NCBI GenBank assembly: GCA_021151835.1
Contig: JAGKWO010000011.1
Location: 1 to 64,000, forward strand
DNA length: 64,000 bases
DNA from: Gammaproteobacteria bacterium
Lineage (GTDB): Bacteria; Pseudomonadota; Gammaproteobacteria; Pseudomonadales; Cellvibrionaceae
Reading direction: 5' to 3'
The stretch's first letter is position 1; every line of letters starts with the position of its first letter. Under the pieces are notes generated by a model. The model was not told where the DNA came from, did not search any database, and saw nothing but the letters and a program-made list of their open reading frames with translations. A program made the translations under genes and the position numbers. Positions 34,292 to 43,708 of this stretch are shown in pieces.

Positions 34292-35569
34292 ATGATTAAA
34301 AAATCTATTGTTTGTGGACTGTTATTTTCATCAGCACTGTTGTGTTCATCAATTGGAACATTGGCCCAACAGCCCGCTGCCCAACAACCAGCAAACCAAT
34401 TACCCTCCGCGCAGTTGCCCAATGCCCAATTGCCATCATCAACCTTGCCCGCACCAACGCCCGGCCAGGTGGTTGAGCAAAAACCACAAGTTATTCCCGC
34501 TGCGCCGCAATTGGCCGCCACCGGTTTTATCCTGGTTGATGCAACTACCGGTAGCATCGTAGCGGAATACAATGCGGACCAGCGTTTGCCGCCAGCCAGT
34601 TTGACCAAAATGATGTCCAGTTATCTGGTTGTCGATGAAATTGAAAAAGGCAAAATTGCCGAAGATGCAATGGTGAACATCAGCGTAAAAGCCTGGAAGA
34701 TGGGCGGCTCGCGCATGTATGTCAAAGAGGGCACGCAGGTTCCGGTGATCGATTTGTTGCGCGGTGTGATTATCCAGTCGGGTAATGACTCAACGGTTGC
34801 ACTCGCGGAATATGTATCCGGCAATGAAGACGCATTTGTGGATGTAATGAACCAGAAAGCGGCACAGCTGGGAATGACCAATACCCATTTTGAAAATTCC
34901 ACTGGCTGGCCCGCAGACGGCCATTTAACTACGGCGAAAGACCTGGCGATCCTTGCCCGCGCCATCATCAATGACCATCCGAAACATTATCCGCTGTATG
35001 CCGAAAAATATTTTTTCTACAACAATATTCGCCAGCCTAACCGCAATTTGTTGTTGTTCCGCGATGAAACGGTCGATGGTTTGAAAACCGGCCATACCGA
35101 GGAAGCAGGGTATTGCCTGGTGGCATCATCCAAGCGTGAGAATACCCGTTTTATCGCTGTAGTCATGGGCACTGCCAGTGAAAATGCGCGCGCGGCTGAA
35201 ACTGAAAAATTATTGGCTTACGGTTTCCGTTATTTCCAGACAACACCTTTGTATCAAGCGGGCCAGCAAGTTAGTACCGCGCGCGTATGGGCGGGTAAAT
35301 CCGAAGAGGTTACGCTGGGTATTCCCAACAATATTGTGTTGACCTTGCCAAAAGGTCGCGAGCAGGCACTGCAAGCCAAAATGCATATCAACGAAATTAT
35401 CAAAGCCCCGATCACGGTTGGCCAGGAGTTGGGTAACCTCACGGTGGAGCTGGATGGCCAATTAATTGTGAATACACCGATCGTTGCGTTGCAGCCGGTG
35501 GAGGAAGCCGGATTTTTTGCGCGCCTGATCGACAATTTGAAATTATTTTTTCGCAATTTATTCAGTTGA
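34292..35569 (+). CDS. dacA: D-alanyl-D-alanine carboxypeptidase (PBP5/6 family)
   Basis: A 425-residue periplasmic, membrane-tethered PBP that trims the terminal D-Ala of peptidoglycan stem peptides. Signal peptide 1 to about 25; an extra Pro/Gln-rich stretch (about 26-58) with QLPSAQLPNAQLPSS repeats; the catalytic domain with Ser103-x2-Lys106 (PASLTKMMS), the SGND motif and KTG in DGLKTGHTEEAG; a beta-rich C-terminal domain; and a C-terminal amphipathic anchor (FFARLIDNLKLFFRNLF). In Pseudomonas and E. coli the next gene is ybeD, but here ybeD is 20.8 kb away. Confidence 0.95.
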   Translation: MIKKSIVCGLLFSSALLCSSIGTLAQQPAAQQPANQLPSAQLPNAQLPSSTLPAPTPGQVVEQKPQVIPAAPQLAATGFILVDATTGSIVAEYNADQRLPPASLTKMMSSYLVVDEIEKGKIAEDAMVNISVKAWKMGGSRMYVKEGTQVPVIDLLRGVIIQSGNDSTVALAEYVSGNEDAFVDVMNQKAAQLGMTNTHFENSTGWPADGHLTTAKDLAILARAIINDHPKHYPLYAEKYFFYNNIRQPNRNLLLFRDETVDGLKTGHTEEAGYCLVASSKRENTRFIAVVMGTASENARAAETEKLLAYGFRYFQTTPLYQAGQQVSTARVWAGKSEEVTLGIPNNIVLTLPKGREQALQAKMHINEIIKAPITVGQELGNLTVELDGQLIVNTPIVALQPVEEAGFFARLIDNLKLFFRNLFS

Positions 35570-35588
35570 TCGCTAGAATCTGTCCGCT

Positions 35589-35629
35589 GGTAACTGTTTG
35601 CGCAGGATGTGCAAGAGCAAGCAGTTACC
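35589..35629 (+). terminator. Inverted repeat after dacA
   Basis: GGTAACTG (35589-35596) pairs with CAGTTACC (35622-35629), and the stem extends five bases inward with one mismatch. It lies 20 bases after the dacA stop and has no T-run. It may end or slow the proA-dacA transcript at the boundary where the accessory segment begins. Confidence 0.45.
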
Positions 35630-35787
35630 CGGAAATCCTGAAAGCCCAAGCGGCATCAGCAATTCCGGCCAGGGCAGATATTGCTGGTGTTTGTGCAAAC
35701 GCTCCTGGTTGTTATTGTTGATTCGCCGTTAAAAAGTACAACGGTTTCCAGTCAACGATTCACTTATAACAAACCAAGGAGCTATTC

Positions 35788-36525
35788 GTGTCTACCAATC
35801 CTTACCAAACCCCTGAAGGCCAGTTAACCACCAGCGATCACGCCTATGGCGAGATCCAGTTTTTCTCTCCCTCATCGCGTATCAACCGCTTGCGTTACTG
35901 GGCGCACGGCGTTTTATTTGCATTGGGCTTTTATGCACTTGCCGCAATTGGTTTTGCGTTGTTCTCATTTGTGTCGCCCTGGGTCGGCGGTCCGATTATC
36001 GCCGTTGCCTACATTGCGTTGCTGGTCACCAGTGTGATTATTATGGTTCAGCGTTTGCACGACCTGAACAAATCCGGCTGGTTGTGGTTGCTTGCACTTG
36101 TACCGCTTGCCAATATTTATTTGCTGGTCATCCTGATTTTTTTCAAAGGCACCGAAGGCGATAACGACTATGGCTTGCAGCCACCGCCGAACAAAACCTG
36201 GCATTGGGTGTTGGCGTTGGGTTTCCCTGTTTTGTTCACCATTGTACTGATTGCTGTTGCAATCCCTGCCTATAACCAATACCTGGAGCGCGCAGGTTTG
36301 CAAGGTCTGGACTCACAATACGAACAGCAATCTGACTATCCAGCAGATAGTACCGCTACTGAAGGCGCAACAGATGAAGCGGATTACCCGACTGAAGATG
36401 CCAGCGCTACTGAAGAGCAAAGCTATGAGTCTGTTGATGGCGCTACCGCTGACGAAGTACCGGCAGAAGAAGGCGTGATTGAAGAAGAAGTGGAAACAAC
36501 GGAAGAAACGGAAACCCCGCAATAA
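35788..36525 (+). CDS. DUF805 membrane protein with acidic C-terminal tail
   Basis: A 245-residue inner-membrane protein. The N-terminal 150 residues match the DUF805 pattern (RINRLRYWAHGVLFALGF, then VQRLHDLNKSGWLWLLALVP), with four or five membrane helices. The C-terminal 75 residues are a low-complexity acidic tail rich in Glu, Thr, Ala and Asp. DUF805 proteins have no established function. The start is GTG at 35788 with AAGGAG (35776-35781) six bases before it. A terminator follows. It is the first gene of the segment between dacA and ybeD. Confidence 0.85.
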   Translation: MSTNPYQTPEGQLTTSDHAYGEIQFFSPSSRINRLRYWAHGVLFALGFYALAAIGFALFSFVSPWVGGPIIAVAYIALLVTSVIIMVQRLHDLNKSGWLWLLALVPLANIYLLVILIFFKGTEGDNDYGLQPPPNKTWHWVLALGFPVLFTIVLIAVAIPAYNQYLERAGLQGLDSQYEQQSDYPADSTATEGATDEADYPTEDASATEEQSYESVDGATADEVPAEEGVIEEEVETTEETETPQ

Positions 36526-36548
36526 TCCGCAAACGATTATTCGCAGAA

Positions 36549-36578
36549 ATAAGGCAGCCTGGCTGCCTTATTTTTTTT
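36549..36578 (+). terminator. Intrinsic terminator of the DUF805 gene
   Basis: AAGGCAG (36551-36557) pairs with CTGCCTT (36563-36569), extended by flanking AT pairs, then a run of T from 36571. Confidence 0.85.
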
Positions 36579-37099
36579 GGCTAGGTATTTTGGCAATCAC
36601 TATCTCGTCTCACCTCTTTCGAATTTGTTTCGTCTATCCCTCCGGCTAACATATTCCCGCGCGCTTCCTGCCTTACAACTCCCGTTGCGGTTAGATTGGA
36701 TTGTTGTAGTGATGGGGCACTGAATAGTTGTGCATACGTATTCATCTTGCCGGTAGTAATACATAAAACTATTCTGTTTCGGTGGTCATCTATAAAAATC
36801 GTGTTAACGATAGAAAAAATAGTTTTGCATAATAAATATGAATTCGACCCTGATCATCCCGCGTTGGTTAAACGCCTTTTAAATACTCTTACATAGAAAA
36901 TTGGTTCAGTAGCAATGGCGGCAGTTTCTTGCAGCCAGGGATCTGCTCAATTTTTTGCTCGATTGGAAAGCAAATGTAAAAAATTCAGGTGCACCATGCA
37001 TCTGCGGCTTTGCTTTGCCTCACATAATTCAAAAGACATAACAATAATATTCCAGGTATCTACATTCCCGGCTGCCTGGTTGCCTACAGGAAACAAGCT
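36579..37099. other. AT-rich intergenic region before the giant multi-haem gene
   Basis: 521 bases, clearly richer in A and T than the flanks. Two plus-strand frames of 66 and 91 codons (36696-36896 and 36915-37190) start without convincing ribosome binding sites and have no recognisable product. It presumably contains the promoter of the gene at 37100; I cannot point to its boxes. Confidence 0.5.
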
Positions 37100-40000
37100 A
37101 TGCAAACCTTATCAGCCGCCAGGGTCAGAGATACAAATTTCCGTAATGGAACGGTGTGTAATGAGCAGGTCTGGAATGGATGTGACTTGAACAAACATGC
37201 CCGGAATCAATACGACAGGAATAAACGCAGTTTTAATAAAAGCCCGCGAAAATGGCTGCGCTTTATTTTTTGCAGTGTGCTCCTGCTCTGCGCTTTTGTA
37301 TATGCACAGGGTGGCCAGGCGCAAACCTGGAACAACAGTTATTTTCGCGGTACGCCGAATAATTGGGCTGCTACGCCGCTAACTAAAAATACCTCGTCCG
37401 GTTTATGGGAAACACAACAAACCTTTTCCGGCGCAAACCCGCGTTTCAAAATCAGTCGCTATGCCGACAATTGGAACGAGGCTTATCCCGCACAGGATTA
37501 TCTTATTACCAACGGTGACGGCGATTATAAAATTACATTTAACGATGCAACCAAAGCGGTTGTTGTAACCAGGCTTCCCGTTTCAATTCCTGCCAATAAT
37601 ATTTGTTTCAATAATCCCGCTAATTTTGCGACGCCCTATATTTATTTCTGGAATCCACTGCCCGCTGGTGCAGTGACCCCTTTGCCCGCCTGGCCCGGTA
37701 AGAGTATGACCAGGCGTGGCACTTTTTATTGTTATGATTTCACCGCAGCGATTCCTGCCGGTATGCAAATGCCCACCTCGCTGGATGTTATTTTTAGCAA
37801 TAATGGTGCAAACCAAACGGCGAATTTGAAATTTACGGGTGCCGCTTGCTATGAAAATAATGCCTGGAAAGCATTAACACAGTGTGGATTCAGCGTTGCG
37901 ACCAATTCATCGGCTGCGACCAGTTCATCTGTGGCGAGTATTTCTTCTGTCGCACTTTCATCATCTTCACCGGTTCCATCCTCTTCATCGTTATCTTCAC
38001 CGGCAGTATCGTCCAGCAAGTCCAGCTCATCAATTGTTTCTTCATCAAGTTTAATTGCATCTTCTTCCAGCCAGTCATCTATTGCAGTGAGCATTTCCAG
38101 CCGTTCAGCTGCTGCTACGCAAACCAAAATTTATTTTAAAAACACTGCTAACTGGGCATCTGTCAATATCCATTATTTTAATGTATCGCCTGCACTGGCT
38201 GCATCGACATGGCCTGGTGTGGCGATGGTTAAAAGTACCAGTGCACCTGCTTTTTTCAGTTACGAATTTCCAGGTGCCGTTAATTCAGCGGGAATTGTTT
38301 TTAATACCAATAGCAATCCCAAAACCGCAGATTTAAATTTTGTTGCCCCCAATAATTGTTACGATTTTGGTACTGCCAGCTGGAAAACTGCGAGTGCCTG
38401 CGGTGTACCTGTAGAATTGGTGGCTAATGCCGGTGTAGATCGCAAAGCCAATATCAACACGCGCCAGGCATTATCGGCGGCAGCATCGATTGGCAATTAT
38501 GTCACTGCAAGTTGGACAAGTGCTGCATGGCCGGGTGCGCTGACTGGCAAGCAAGTGGTGACGCCGCTGCTCACAACCCTCGGCAATATCACTGTCACGC
38601 TTACATTGACTGCCGCTGATGGCAGCACCGCAACCGATACGATGGCGATTAACGTTGTCGCCGCCACACAAGCGTTACCCGAGCGGCCACAACTGGCTGC
38701 ACCTTTGGGGTTCCCCATTACCGGTACTGTGAGTGCAGGAAAATATCGCTTTGTTAATGCCTACCCGAATTTGAATGAATTTTTCTTTTCACCGGTGATG
38801 GTGACTAATGACGGTATTAATGACCTTGTATATGTTGTCGATAAAGAGGGTGCGATTTACGTATTCCCGAATAAAGAAAATGTGATCGCAACTGAAGTGC
38901 GCAAATTGCTGGATATAAAATCCACCGTACTTAACAACAACGAAAGCGGTATGTTAAGCATGGCGTTCGATCCTTATTACGCCAGTAATGGTTTTATTTA
39001 TGTGTATTACATTTTCGGTGAGACCGATAATTTTTACCCGCGCACCGATGGCATAGTCGGTGGTAAAACCGGCGATGCGATTATTGAACGCTGGACCGTT
39101 GATAACCCTGCAAATCCAACCTCGGCCGGCGCCAAAGTTGAATTACTGCGCATCCCGCAACCGGGTGAAGACCACAAAGGCGGCATGATGCAATTTCATC
39201 CCACTGAAAAATATTTGTATGTAGGCATAGGCGAAGGTGGTTACGGCCACAGCGCATTCCCGCAAAATCCTTTACCAAGTGATCCTTACAATCGCCGTAC
39301 CAATAACAGCGCGCAAGATCCAACCACCTTGCGCGGAAAATTTATTCGCATCGAACCATTAGCACAGGCCGTGGATGGAAAATATTATCGTGTGCCGGCG
39401 GACAATCCGTTTGTTGGCCGCGCTGGATATTTACCGGAAATCTGGTCAATGGGCCATCGCAATCCCTGGCGTTGGGCGTTTGATACCGATGCACCTTACA
39501 CATTATGGGAAACCGAAATAGGGCAGGACACGGATCTCGCTTACGAAGAAGTTAACATTATCACCAAAGGCCAGAATTACGGTTGGCCGGTGTGTGAAGG
39601 TACGCGCAACCGTGGAACGCTTGGTGGCGATGCAACAAAAAATTGTTTGACGGATTTTGTTGCGCCGCGTGAAGGTTATGGTCGCACCTCCGGTGTTTCC
39701 ATTATCGGTGGCTTTGTTTATCGCGGCACTGATTTGCCCAACCTTAATGGCAGTTTTATTTTTGGTGACTATGTCAGTAAACGCCTTTGGTCAATTGCGA
39801 ATGATGGGCAAGCCAAAAAATTAATTAGCGAGGCTTTCCCCTATTACATTTCATCTATTGGTAAAGACCTGAAAAAGAATTTACTGATCTCCAGTCACGG
39901 GCGCGAACTCGGTGGGCCGTCCAGTATTTTTAAAATGGTGGATGACGATCTCGCCTCCGCACAAATTCCACCCACACTATCGGCTACCGGTTTGTTTGCT

Positions 40001-43000
40001 GATCTCGCCAATTTAATTCCCGCGCACGGCGTTATTGAATACACATTGAATACCTCCGGTTGGTTTGACGGTGGCAAGGTGCGGCATTTTGTAGCGCTTC
40101 CCAATGCGAACAAAGTGATCTTTGATCCCACGGCAATCTGGAATTTGCCGGTGGGTTCGGTGGTGGTGAAACACCTTGCAGTAGCGGCATCGGCGAATGC
40201 GAATAAACCCTTTACTACGTCAGTATTATTTCGTCAGGAAACCGGTTGGCAAGCAGCGAATTATCGCTGGAACGCCGCCGGTACGGATGCAAATCTGGTG
40301 ACCGAATCTGCCGTTGAACCCGACGGTGGTTTGGTCAGCGTAGTGCGCAAAGTTGAAACGGGCAGCACCTGCGCCGGTTGCCATAAAGATGTCGACGGAA
40401 AGTTAACTCCATTGGCGGTAGACACACGTCAATTGAATGAAAATTTTAATTACCAGGGGGTAACTAAAAACCAGTTGGATGTTTTCAATAGCATCGGTTT
40501 ATTTACTGCAAGCATTAATAACGGCAGCAATTACGAAAAATTTGCTGCACCAACAGATAACAGCGTTGATTTGACGGCGCGCGCAAAATCTTATTTGCAC
40601 ACCAATTGTGCCCATTGCCATTCAGGCACTTCCGGCGGAATGGATCTGCGTTTCAGTACCGCACTGGAAGCAATGAAACTCGTTAATGATCACAATCGCG
40701 TGGTGCCCGGTATTCCGGCGAACAGTAATGTCTACAAATACCAAACCGGTGCGGGCATGCGTATGCCTTACGGTTCGGTAGCGACAAATTCTGAAGCAGA
40801 AACTTTGTTCCGCAATTGGATTAACGAATTGGGTGTTGATGTTAGCCAAACCGGAATTGAGATCACTGCAACCAGATCATCGCCTGAAGTTAATCAAGTC
40901 GTTGGTTTAAATGTGAGCGCGGTTTATAGCAACGGTACACGTCTGCCCGCCACAGGGGCAATTAAATGGACCTCCAGTAATGCTGCTGTTGTTTCTACCC
41001 AAGGAAAAACCGGCGCGGCGATTAATGTCACTGCATTATCAACAGGCACTGTGATTATTACGGCGAGTGCTGATGGTTATAGCAATAGCGTCACGCTGGA
41101 TATTATTCCCGCATCAAACCCTGTCACTGCATTAACAATTGCAGGTACTGCCAATCTGCGTATTAAATCGGGTGAGACACAACAATTGGTCGTGGCAGGT
41201 ACAGTGAGTGATGGTTTGGTTGGAATGACTTCGCAAGTGAATTGGGCGAGCAGTAATATCGCTGTCGCCAGCGTGTCTGCCGCGGGATTGGTCACTGCGG
41301 GTACAACAGCAGGTGTTGCAACGATTACTGCAACCTATGGCACGCTTTCTACAACCTACACCGTTACCGGTTTAGGTGTAGGCCAATATATTTATGTGAA
41401 AAAGCCGGCGGCATGGACAAGTGTTAATACCCATATCTGGACCAATCAAAATGGCACTTTAACTGTGCGCAGCGGAAATTGGCCGGGCCCTGCAATTACC
41501 GAAACTGCACCCAAATACGGTGCGGGTTGGTTGCGTGTATTTATTCCGGCAGCATGGGCAAATACGGCGGGCAATACCAATATTATTTTCAGCAACAATA
41601 CGGCAAACCAAACTGCTGATTTAACCGTGAGCCAAACGAATCCCGGTTGGTATGACGCTGCCTGGTTAACGGCTGAGCCTGCCTTGGCGGTAGTGGAAGC
41701 CGGTACGCAAATCCAGGTCGGTAATGGCACAGCGACAATCGCGAGCAGTGCAAACCTCAGTGGAAAATTATTTGTGCCCGGCACGCTGGTGGATATCAAA
41801 GCGAACGCCGCGGGTCCCGGAATGAAATTTGTTCATTGGGAAGGAACGGGCGCTGCGTATTTATTGGATGCAAATAGCGCGACTACAAAAATGGTCGTGG
41901 GCAATGCCGTTTCGCTCACCTTGCTTGCCGTATTCGATAGCATTACTGATCAACATCAAGTGGCGCGCAGCCATTATCAAAGCCAGGGTTGTATCGGTTG
42001 CCACGGTAGCGATGGCAATGGCACTCCGTCATTACTCGATCTGCAAACGCGGTACACGCAAACCAGCCTTGCCAATTACATCGGCGCGAATATGCCGAAA
42101 GGCAATGTTGGTAGTTGCACTGGAACTTGTGCAACCAGTATTGCCGCGATGATTTTTGCCGAAGCATTTATTCCGCCAGCGGGAGTGTGCAGTGCAGATA
42201 GCCTTGATGATTTGATTCCGCAAGATCGCAGTTTCCGTTTGTTATCCACGCTGGAATACAATAATTCAGTGCGTGATTTATTAGGGCTGACAACCAATAT
42301 CGATGTCACCAGCGGGCGTATTCCTGCGGACTTGCCGGTGAACGGATTTAAAACCAACGCCAATGCAATTTTCACCAACGATTATGCTAAAGGTTATGTA
42401 TTGGCAGCGGAAGCTGCTGCGGCGCTGGTGAGTAATATCTATAGCCTTACTCCCGGTTGCAGCAATCCGACTTGTTTTGTACAGAACTTTGGCAAGCGCG
42501 CGTATCGTCGTCCGCTGGGTACGGCAGAAGTGACGAAATTAGTTGCGCTGCAATCGTCGCAAGGCAATCTCGCATTGTTAACAGCAATTCTCTCATCGCC
42601 TTCAATGTTATATCGCTCGGAAGTGGGTGAATTAAAAGGTACCTACTACGAACTCACCGATTACGAAGTTGCGGCTATGTTGTCCTACACCTATTGGGCA
42701 ACTACGCCGGATGCCTCATTAATGGCCGCCGCCGATGCCGGGCAATTAAGTACGCCCGCGCAAATTTCTGCCAAGGTCGCGCAGATGTTGCAAGATCCTA
42801 AAGCGCAAATTGCATTCGAACGTTTCATCACCGGTTGGCTGGATCTTGATAAGGAAATCAAAACCACGGCAATCAGTGCGAGCCTCAAAGCGGATATGAA
42901 AACCGAAACCATCGAGTTGGTAAAACGGACCGTATTTGGTGGTGGCAGTTACAACGAATTACTCAACGCTAATTACAGTTACATGACCCAACAACTCGCA

Positions 43001-43690
43001 ACCCATTATGGCTTGACCTGGCCGGGCGGTAGCGGTGTGCAGCGCGTGGATTACAACGCGGCTAATGCTGAGCGCCGTGGGTTGTTAGGACATGCTGCAA
43101 TTCTCGCAATTCAATCAGCCTCAGAAAAAACACATCCAGTAAAGCGCGGTTTGTTTGTGCGTCGCAATTTGCTGTGCCAGGATCTTCCACCGCCGCCAGT
43201 CGGTGCGGAATTAAAACCGCAGGAGGACCCGAGTCTAACCGTGCGTGAACGGTTTGAACACGCGCATTTGAAAGAGGGTTGTGAATCTTGCCACCAATAT
43301 ATCGACGGCATCGGTTTCGGTTTGGAAAATTACAATGCGCTCGGTTTGTATGTCACCACCGAAAAAACGGATAACGGTTTGATTAAACCGATTAACTCGC
43401 TTGGTTACATCGGCAGTTTAAATTCGGCGGAAACGTATTTGTCTGAATCAGAACCGGTAGTGCCTTATCACGGTATGGATGAATTGGCGGGTTTAATTGC
43501 GGCCAGCCCCAATGCCAAAGCCTGCTACGTGCGGCAATGGTATCGCTACGCGCGCGGCCAACTGGAAGAGGTCCCTGACAGTTGTACATTGCAAGTGTTT
43601 GGCAAAACTTTTAAGGAATCGAGCAATGCCAGCTTACTGGAGTTAATGATCCAGTTTACCCAAACCAAAAATTACATCCTGCGCAAATAA
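37100..43690 (+). CDS. Giant exported multi-haem PQQ-type dehydrogenase / starch-binding-like / planctomycete-type cytochrome fusion
   Basis: A 2196-residue protein. Order: long basic N-region and hydrophobic export segment (about 52-75); a CBM-like domain (75-165); starch-binding (CBM26-like) module 1 (165-265); polyserine linker (268-340); module 2 (343-435); PKD/Ig-like (440-525); glucose/sorbosone dehydrogenase propeller (530-955; DHKGGMMQF with His692, MGHRNPWRW, GQNYGWP); di-haem domain (957-1247; CAGCH 1091-1095, CAHCH 1170-1174); two Big2-like Ig domains; module 3 (1427-1530); an InlB-repeat-like piece; CIGCH (1631-1635); then DUF1587/1595-, DUF1592-, DUF1588- (CESCH 2061-2065) and DUF1585-like regions to the end. 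AGGAAA precedes the ATG. It is 18 bases upstream of the DUF1552 gene. The role is inferred: oxidation of a sugar polymer with haem-mediated electron transfer. Confidence 0.85.
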   Translation: MQTLSAARVRDTNFRNGTVCNEQVWNGCDLNKHARNQYDRNKRSFNKSPRKWLRFIFCSVLLLCAFVYAQGGQAQTWNNSYFRGTPNNWAATPLTKNTSSGLWETQQTFSGANPRFKISRYADNWNEAYPAQDYLITNGDGDYKITFNDATKAVVVTRLPVSIPANNICFNNPANFATPYIYFWNPLPAGAVTPLPAWPGKSMTRRGTFYCYDFTAAIPAGMQMPTSLDVIFSNNGANQTANLKFTGAACYENNAWKALTQCGFSVATNSSAATSSSVASISSVALSSSSPVPSSSSLSSPAVSSSKSSSSIVSSSSLIASSSSQSSIAVSISSRSAAATQTKIYFKNTANWASVNIHYFNVSPALAASTWPGVAMVKSTSAPAFFSYEFPGAVNSAGIVFNTNSNPKTADLNFVAPNNCYDFGTASWKTASACGVPVELVANAGVDRKANINTRQALSAAASIGNYVTASWTSAAWPGALTGKQVVTPLLTTLGNITVTLTLTAADGSTATDTMAINVVAATQALPERPQLAAPLGFPITGTVSAGKYRFVNAYPNLNEFFFSPVMVTNDGINDLVYVVDKEGAIYVFPNKENVIATEVRKLLDIKSTVLNNNESGMLSMAFDPYYASNGFIYVYYIFGETDNFYPRTDGIVGGKTGDAIIERWTVDNPANPTSAGAKVELLRIPQPGEDHKGGMMQFHPTEKYLYVGIGEGGYGHSAFPQNPLPSDPYNRRTNNSAQDPTTLRGKFIRIEPLAQAVDGKYYRVPADNPFVGRAGYLPEIWSMGHRNPWRWAFDTDAPYTLWETEIGQDTDLAYEEVNIITKGQNYGWPVCEGTRNRGTLGGDATKNCLTDFVAPREGYGRTSGVSIIGGFVYRGTDLPNLNGSFIFGDYVSKRLWSIANDGQAKKLISEAFPYYISSIGKDLKKNLLISSHGRELGGPSSIFKMVDDDLASAQIPPTLSATGLFADLANLIPAHGVIEYTLNTSGWFDGGKVRHFVALPNANKVIFDPTAIWNLPVGSVVVKHLAVAASANANKPFTTSVLFRQETGWQAANYRWNAAGTDANLVTESAVEPDGGLVSVVRKVETGSTCAGCHKDVDGKLTPLAVDTRQLNENFNYQGVTKNQLDVFNSIGLFTASINNGSNYEKFAAPTDNSVDLTARAKSYLHTNCAHCHSGTSGGMDLRFSTALEAMKLVNDHNRVVPGIPANSNVYKYQTGAGMRMPYGSVATNSEAETLFRNWINELGVDVSQTGIEITATRSSPEVNQVVGLNVSAVYSNGTRLPATGAIKWTSSNAAVVSTQGKTGAAINVTALSTGTVIITASADGYSNSVTLDIIPASNPVTALTIAGTANLRIKSGETQQLVVAGTVSDGLVGMTSQVNWASSNIAVASVSAAGLVTAGTTAGVATITATYGTLSTTYTVTGLGVGQYIYVKKPAAWTSVNTHIWTNQNGTLTVRSGNWPGPAITETAPKYGAGWLRVFIPAAWANTAGNTNIIFSNNTANQTADLTVSQTNPGWYDAAWLTAEPALAVVEAGTQIQVGNGTATIASSANLSGKLFVPGTLVDIKANAAGPGMKFVHWEGTGAAYLLDANSATTKMVVGNAVSLTLLAVFDSITDQHQVARSHYQSQGCIGCHGSDGNGTPSLLDLQTRYTQTSLANYIGANMPKGNVGSCTGTCATSIAAMIFAEAFIPPAGVCSADSLDDLIPQDRSFRLLSTLEYNNSVRDLLGLTTNIDVTSGRIPADLPVNGFKTNANAIFTNDYAKGYVLAAEAAAALVSNIYSLTPGCSNPTCFVQNFGKRAYRRPLGTAEVTKLVALQSSQGNLALLTAILSSPSMLYRSEVGELKGTYYELTDYEVAAMLSYTYWATTPDASLMAAADAGQLSTPAQISAKVAQMLQDPKAQIAFERFITGWLDLDKEIKTTAISASLKADMKTETIELVKRTVFGGGSYNELLNANYSYMTQQLATHYGLTWPGGSGVQRVDYNAANAERRGLLGHAAILAIQSASEKTHPVKRGLFVRRNLLCQDLPPPPVGAELKPQEDPSLTVRERFEHAHLKEGCESCHQYIDGIGFGLENYNALGLYVTTEKTDNGLIKPINSLGYIGSLNSAETYLSESEPVVPYHGMDELAGLIAASPNAKACYVRQWYRYARGQLEEVPDSCTLQVFGKTFKESSNASLLELMIQFTQTKNYILRK

Positions 43691-43708
43691 ACTGAGGAGG
43701 GCATTAAG

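Noticed and set aside
36696..36896. 66-codon plus-strand frame in the AT-rich gap
   Set aside because: No ribosome binding site, no domain, and composition expected for AT-rich intergenic DNA.
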